DNA of 29,178 bases from IMG/VR virus record IMGVR_UViG_3300043119_000365, positions 1-29,178 of that record, one strand, 5' to 3'. This stretch comes from a virus. Position numbers and translations under genes: made by a program. A model generated the notes under the pieces. That model was given only the letters and a program-made list of their open reading frames with translations. It searched no databases and was not told the DNA's origin. Shown here one piece after another: positions 28,166 to 29,178 of this stretch. Each line of letters opens with the position of its first letter. The stretch's first letter is position 1.

Positions 28166-29089
28166 ATGTGTCAAAGTAATATTGTTTTAAAGTTTTGCGA
28201 GAAACATAATTGCGCTTATACTCAACGTGGTAATACTGATAAGGTGCATTGTCGTAAATGTACCAATGAACGTACTAATGAACGCAGGAAAGTTAATCCT
28301 TTAAGTGAAAATGCAAAGGAAAAAAAGCGTGAGATAGATAGGATTTATCAAGCTAAAAAAAGATTGGAGAATCCTGTTTTATTAAAAGAAATACGCGATA
28401 GATATAAACAAACAGAAAAGGGTAGGGATTGGATTATTAGAAATGCTTATGTTAAGTCATCACATATTTACTGTATTAAATGCAATATTAAAAGAGTTTA
28501 TAATAATGATTATTGTAGTGAATGTGTTATTTTACTACATATAATAAAGAATCACGATTTTATATCTGTATGTAAACATTGTAATAAAGAGTATGGATTA
28601 GATATTAAAATTAATAATCATGGTAAAGTATTTCAGTTGAATAAGTATTGTTCTATTGAATGCAATAATGAAAGAAAAATACATATAAAAAAATATCATA
28701 AAATTAAAAGCCGTAAACATAGAAGTAAACATAAAAGAATTAAGGAAGATAAACAATGGGCTAAAAAGTATGGTAATAAATATGAGCCTATAAGTAGAAC
28801 GATAGTATATAGAAAGCATCAATATATATGCTCATCATGTGGTGTTAAGTGTGTTCATCCTAATAAGGATAATTATAATCAATCTAATGCAGCAACACTA
28901 GACCATATTATACCTAAATCAAAGGGTGGTTCACATACTTATGATAATGTTACTTTATTGTGTAGGTCATGTAATACTATGAAGAGTGATAAAATATTAA
29001 TGGATTATAAAAGAAACATAGGTCAAATGGAAATAGAGTTTACATCTCACATTCCGCAAGGGTCACAGTTACAACTACAGTTACAATGA
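28166..29089 (+). CDS. second HNH endonuclease with several zinc knuckles
   Basis: A 307-residue protein with four Cys clusters (CEKHNC and CRKC at the start; CIKC with CSEC; CKHC; CSSC) around Lys/Arg-rich helices, ending in a C-terminal HNH domain: LDHIIPKSKGG with its catalytic His, N in YDNVTLLCRSC and N in CNTMKSDK. It may be a homing-type enzyme or a second packaging nuclease. It is markedly AT-rich. The end QGSQLQLQLQ comes from a small DNA repeat (ACAGTTACAA twice). It overlaps the following gene start by four bases, which argues against a very recent insertion. Confidence 0.75.
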   Translation: MCQSNIVLKFCEKHNCAYTQRGNTDKVHCRKCTNERTNERRKVNPLSENAKEKKREIDRIYQAKKRLENPVLLKEIRDRYKQTEKGRDWIIRNAYVKSSHIYCIKCNIKRVYNNDYCSECVILLHIIKNHDFISVCKHCNKEYGLDIKINNHGKVFQLNKYCSIECNNERKIHIKKYHKIKSRKHRSKHKRIKEDKQWAKKYGNKYEPISRTIVYRKHQYICSSCGVKCVHPNKDNYNQSNAATLDHIIPKSKGGSHTYDNVTLLCRSCNTMKSDKILMDYKRNIGQMEIEFTSHIPQGSQLQLQLQ

Positions 29090-29178
29090 TGCAAGAAGCC
29101 TCCGAACAAGGTGCGAAACAACGAGGAGAGGTTCGAAAGACACGCGGGAGGGGTCGAGCATGCCACATTAAGGCTAAT
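29086..29178 (+). CDS. start of a gene running off the window, unknown
   Basis: The frame ATGATGCAAGAA opens at 29086 by ATGA overlap with the HNH stop and stays open to the end (31 codons: MMQEASEQGAKQRGEVRKTR and on). The piece is basic and clearly richer in G and C than the gene before it. By position this could be a terminase small subunit, but too little is visible to say. The stretch could also be a noncoding packaging region. Confidence 0.4.
   Translation, partial: MMQEASEQGAKQRGEVRKTRGRGRACHIKAN

Overview
The window is about 29 kb of an AT-rich siphovirus-like phage (or prophage) genome whose host is most likely a member of the Bacteroidota. Four things point to that host group: promoter-like TAnnTTTG elements, almost no Shine-Dalgarno sequences in front of genes, secretion signals of the ...FAQ / ...WAQ type, and gene families typical of Flavobacteriia and Chitinophagia phages. 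Terminase, portal, protease and major capsid genes are not in the window and presumably lie just outside its two ends. No integrase is seen, so the lifestyle is open.

Late block, plus strand, 1-11886: the end of a tail-assembly-chaperone-like gene, the tape measure protein, a large tail/baseplate protein, a small protein, two fibre proteins (the second with a C-terminal S74 self-cleaving chaperone), an unknown secreted protein, a holin, a small unknown protein and an Amidase_3 endolysin. Most genes are joined by TAATG stop/start overlaps. Unusually, three consecutive tail-region proteins carry Sec-type signal sequences.

Early/middle block, minus strand, 27549-11951: several leftward transcription units separated by intrinsic terminators. 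From the right they are: (i) a small membrane protein, SSB, a basic protein, an orphan DNA methyltransferase and several small proteins; (ii) a ParB-like/DUF4326 fusion, an unknown protein, a replication initiator with iteron-like repeats inside the gene, small proteins and a replication-region protein; (iii) a RecT/Bet annealing protein with a PD-(D/E)XK exonuclease, small coiled-coil proteins, a roughly 360-nt gene-free and strongly structured segment, a dATP/dGTP diphosphohydrolase, dCTP deaminase and a run of very small proteins; (iv) a membrane-anchored GH73-like protein, small proteins, a four-helix membrane protein, a RuvC-like resolvase and a small last gene. No polymerase, primase or helicase is visible. 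Two proteins end exactly in QLSLF, the bacterial sliding-clamp binding motif, so this part of the phage appears built to borrow the host replisome.

Right end, plus strand, 27548-29178: a ribbon-helix-helix-like small protein at a divergent promoter, two HNH endonucleases, and the start of a further gene in a GC-richer stretch that may lie near the packaging site.

Most worth a second look: a leader RNA at 24863-24961 whose terminator loop is complementary to an upstream hairpin loop; the structured gene-free segment at 17643-18000 with a tRNA-Leu-like core; the clamp-motif proteins, one of them in the membrane; the signal-peptide fibres; and repeated leader cassettes that include the start codons of early genes.
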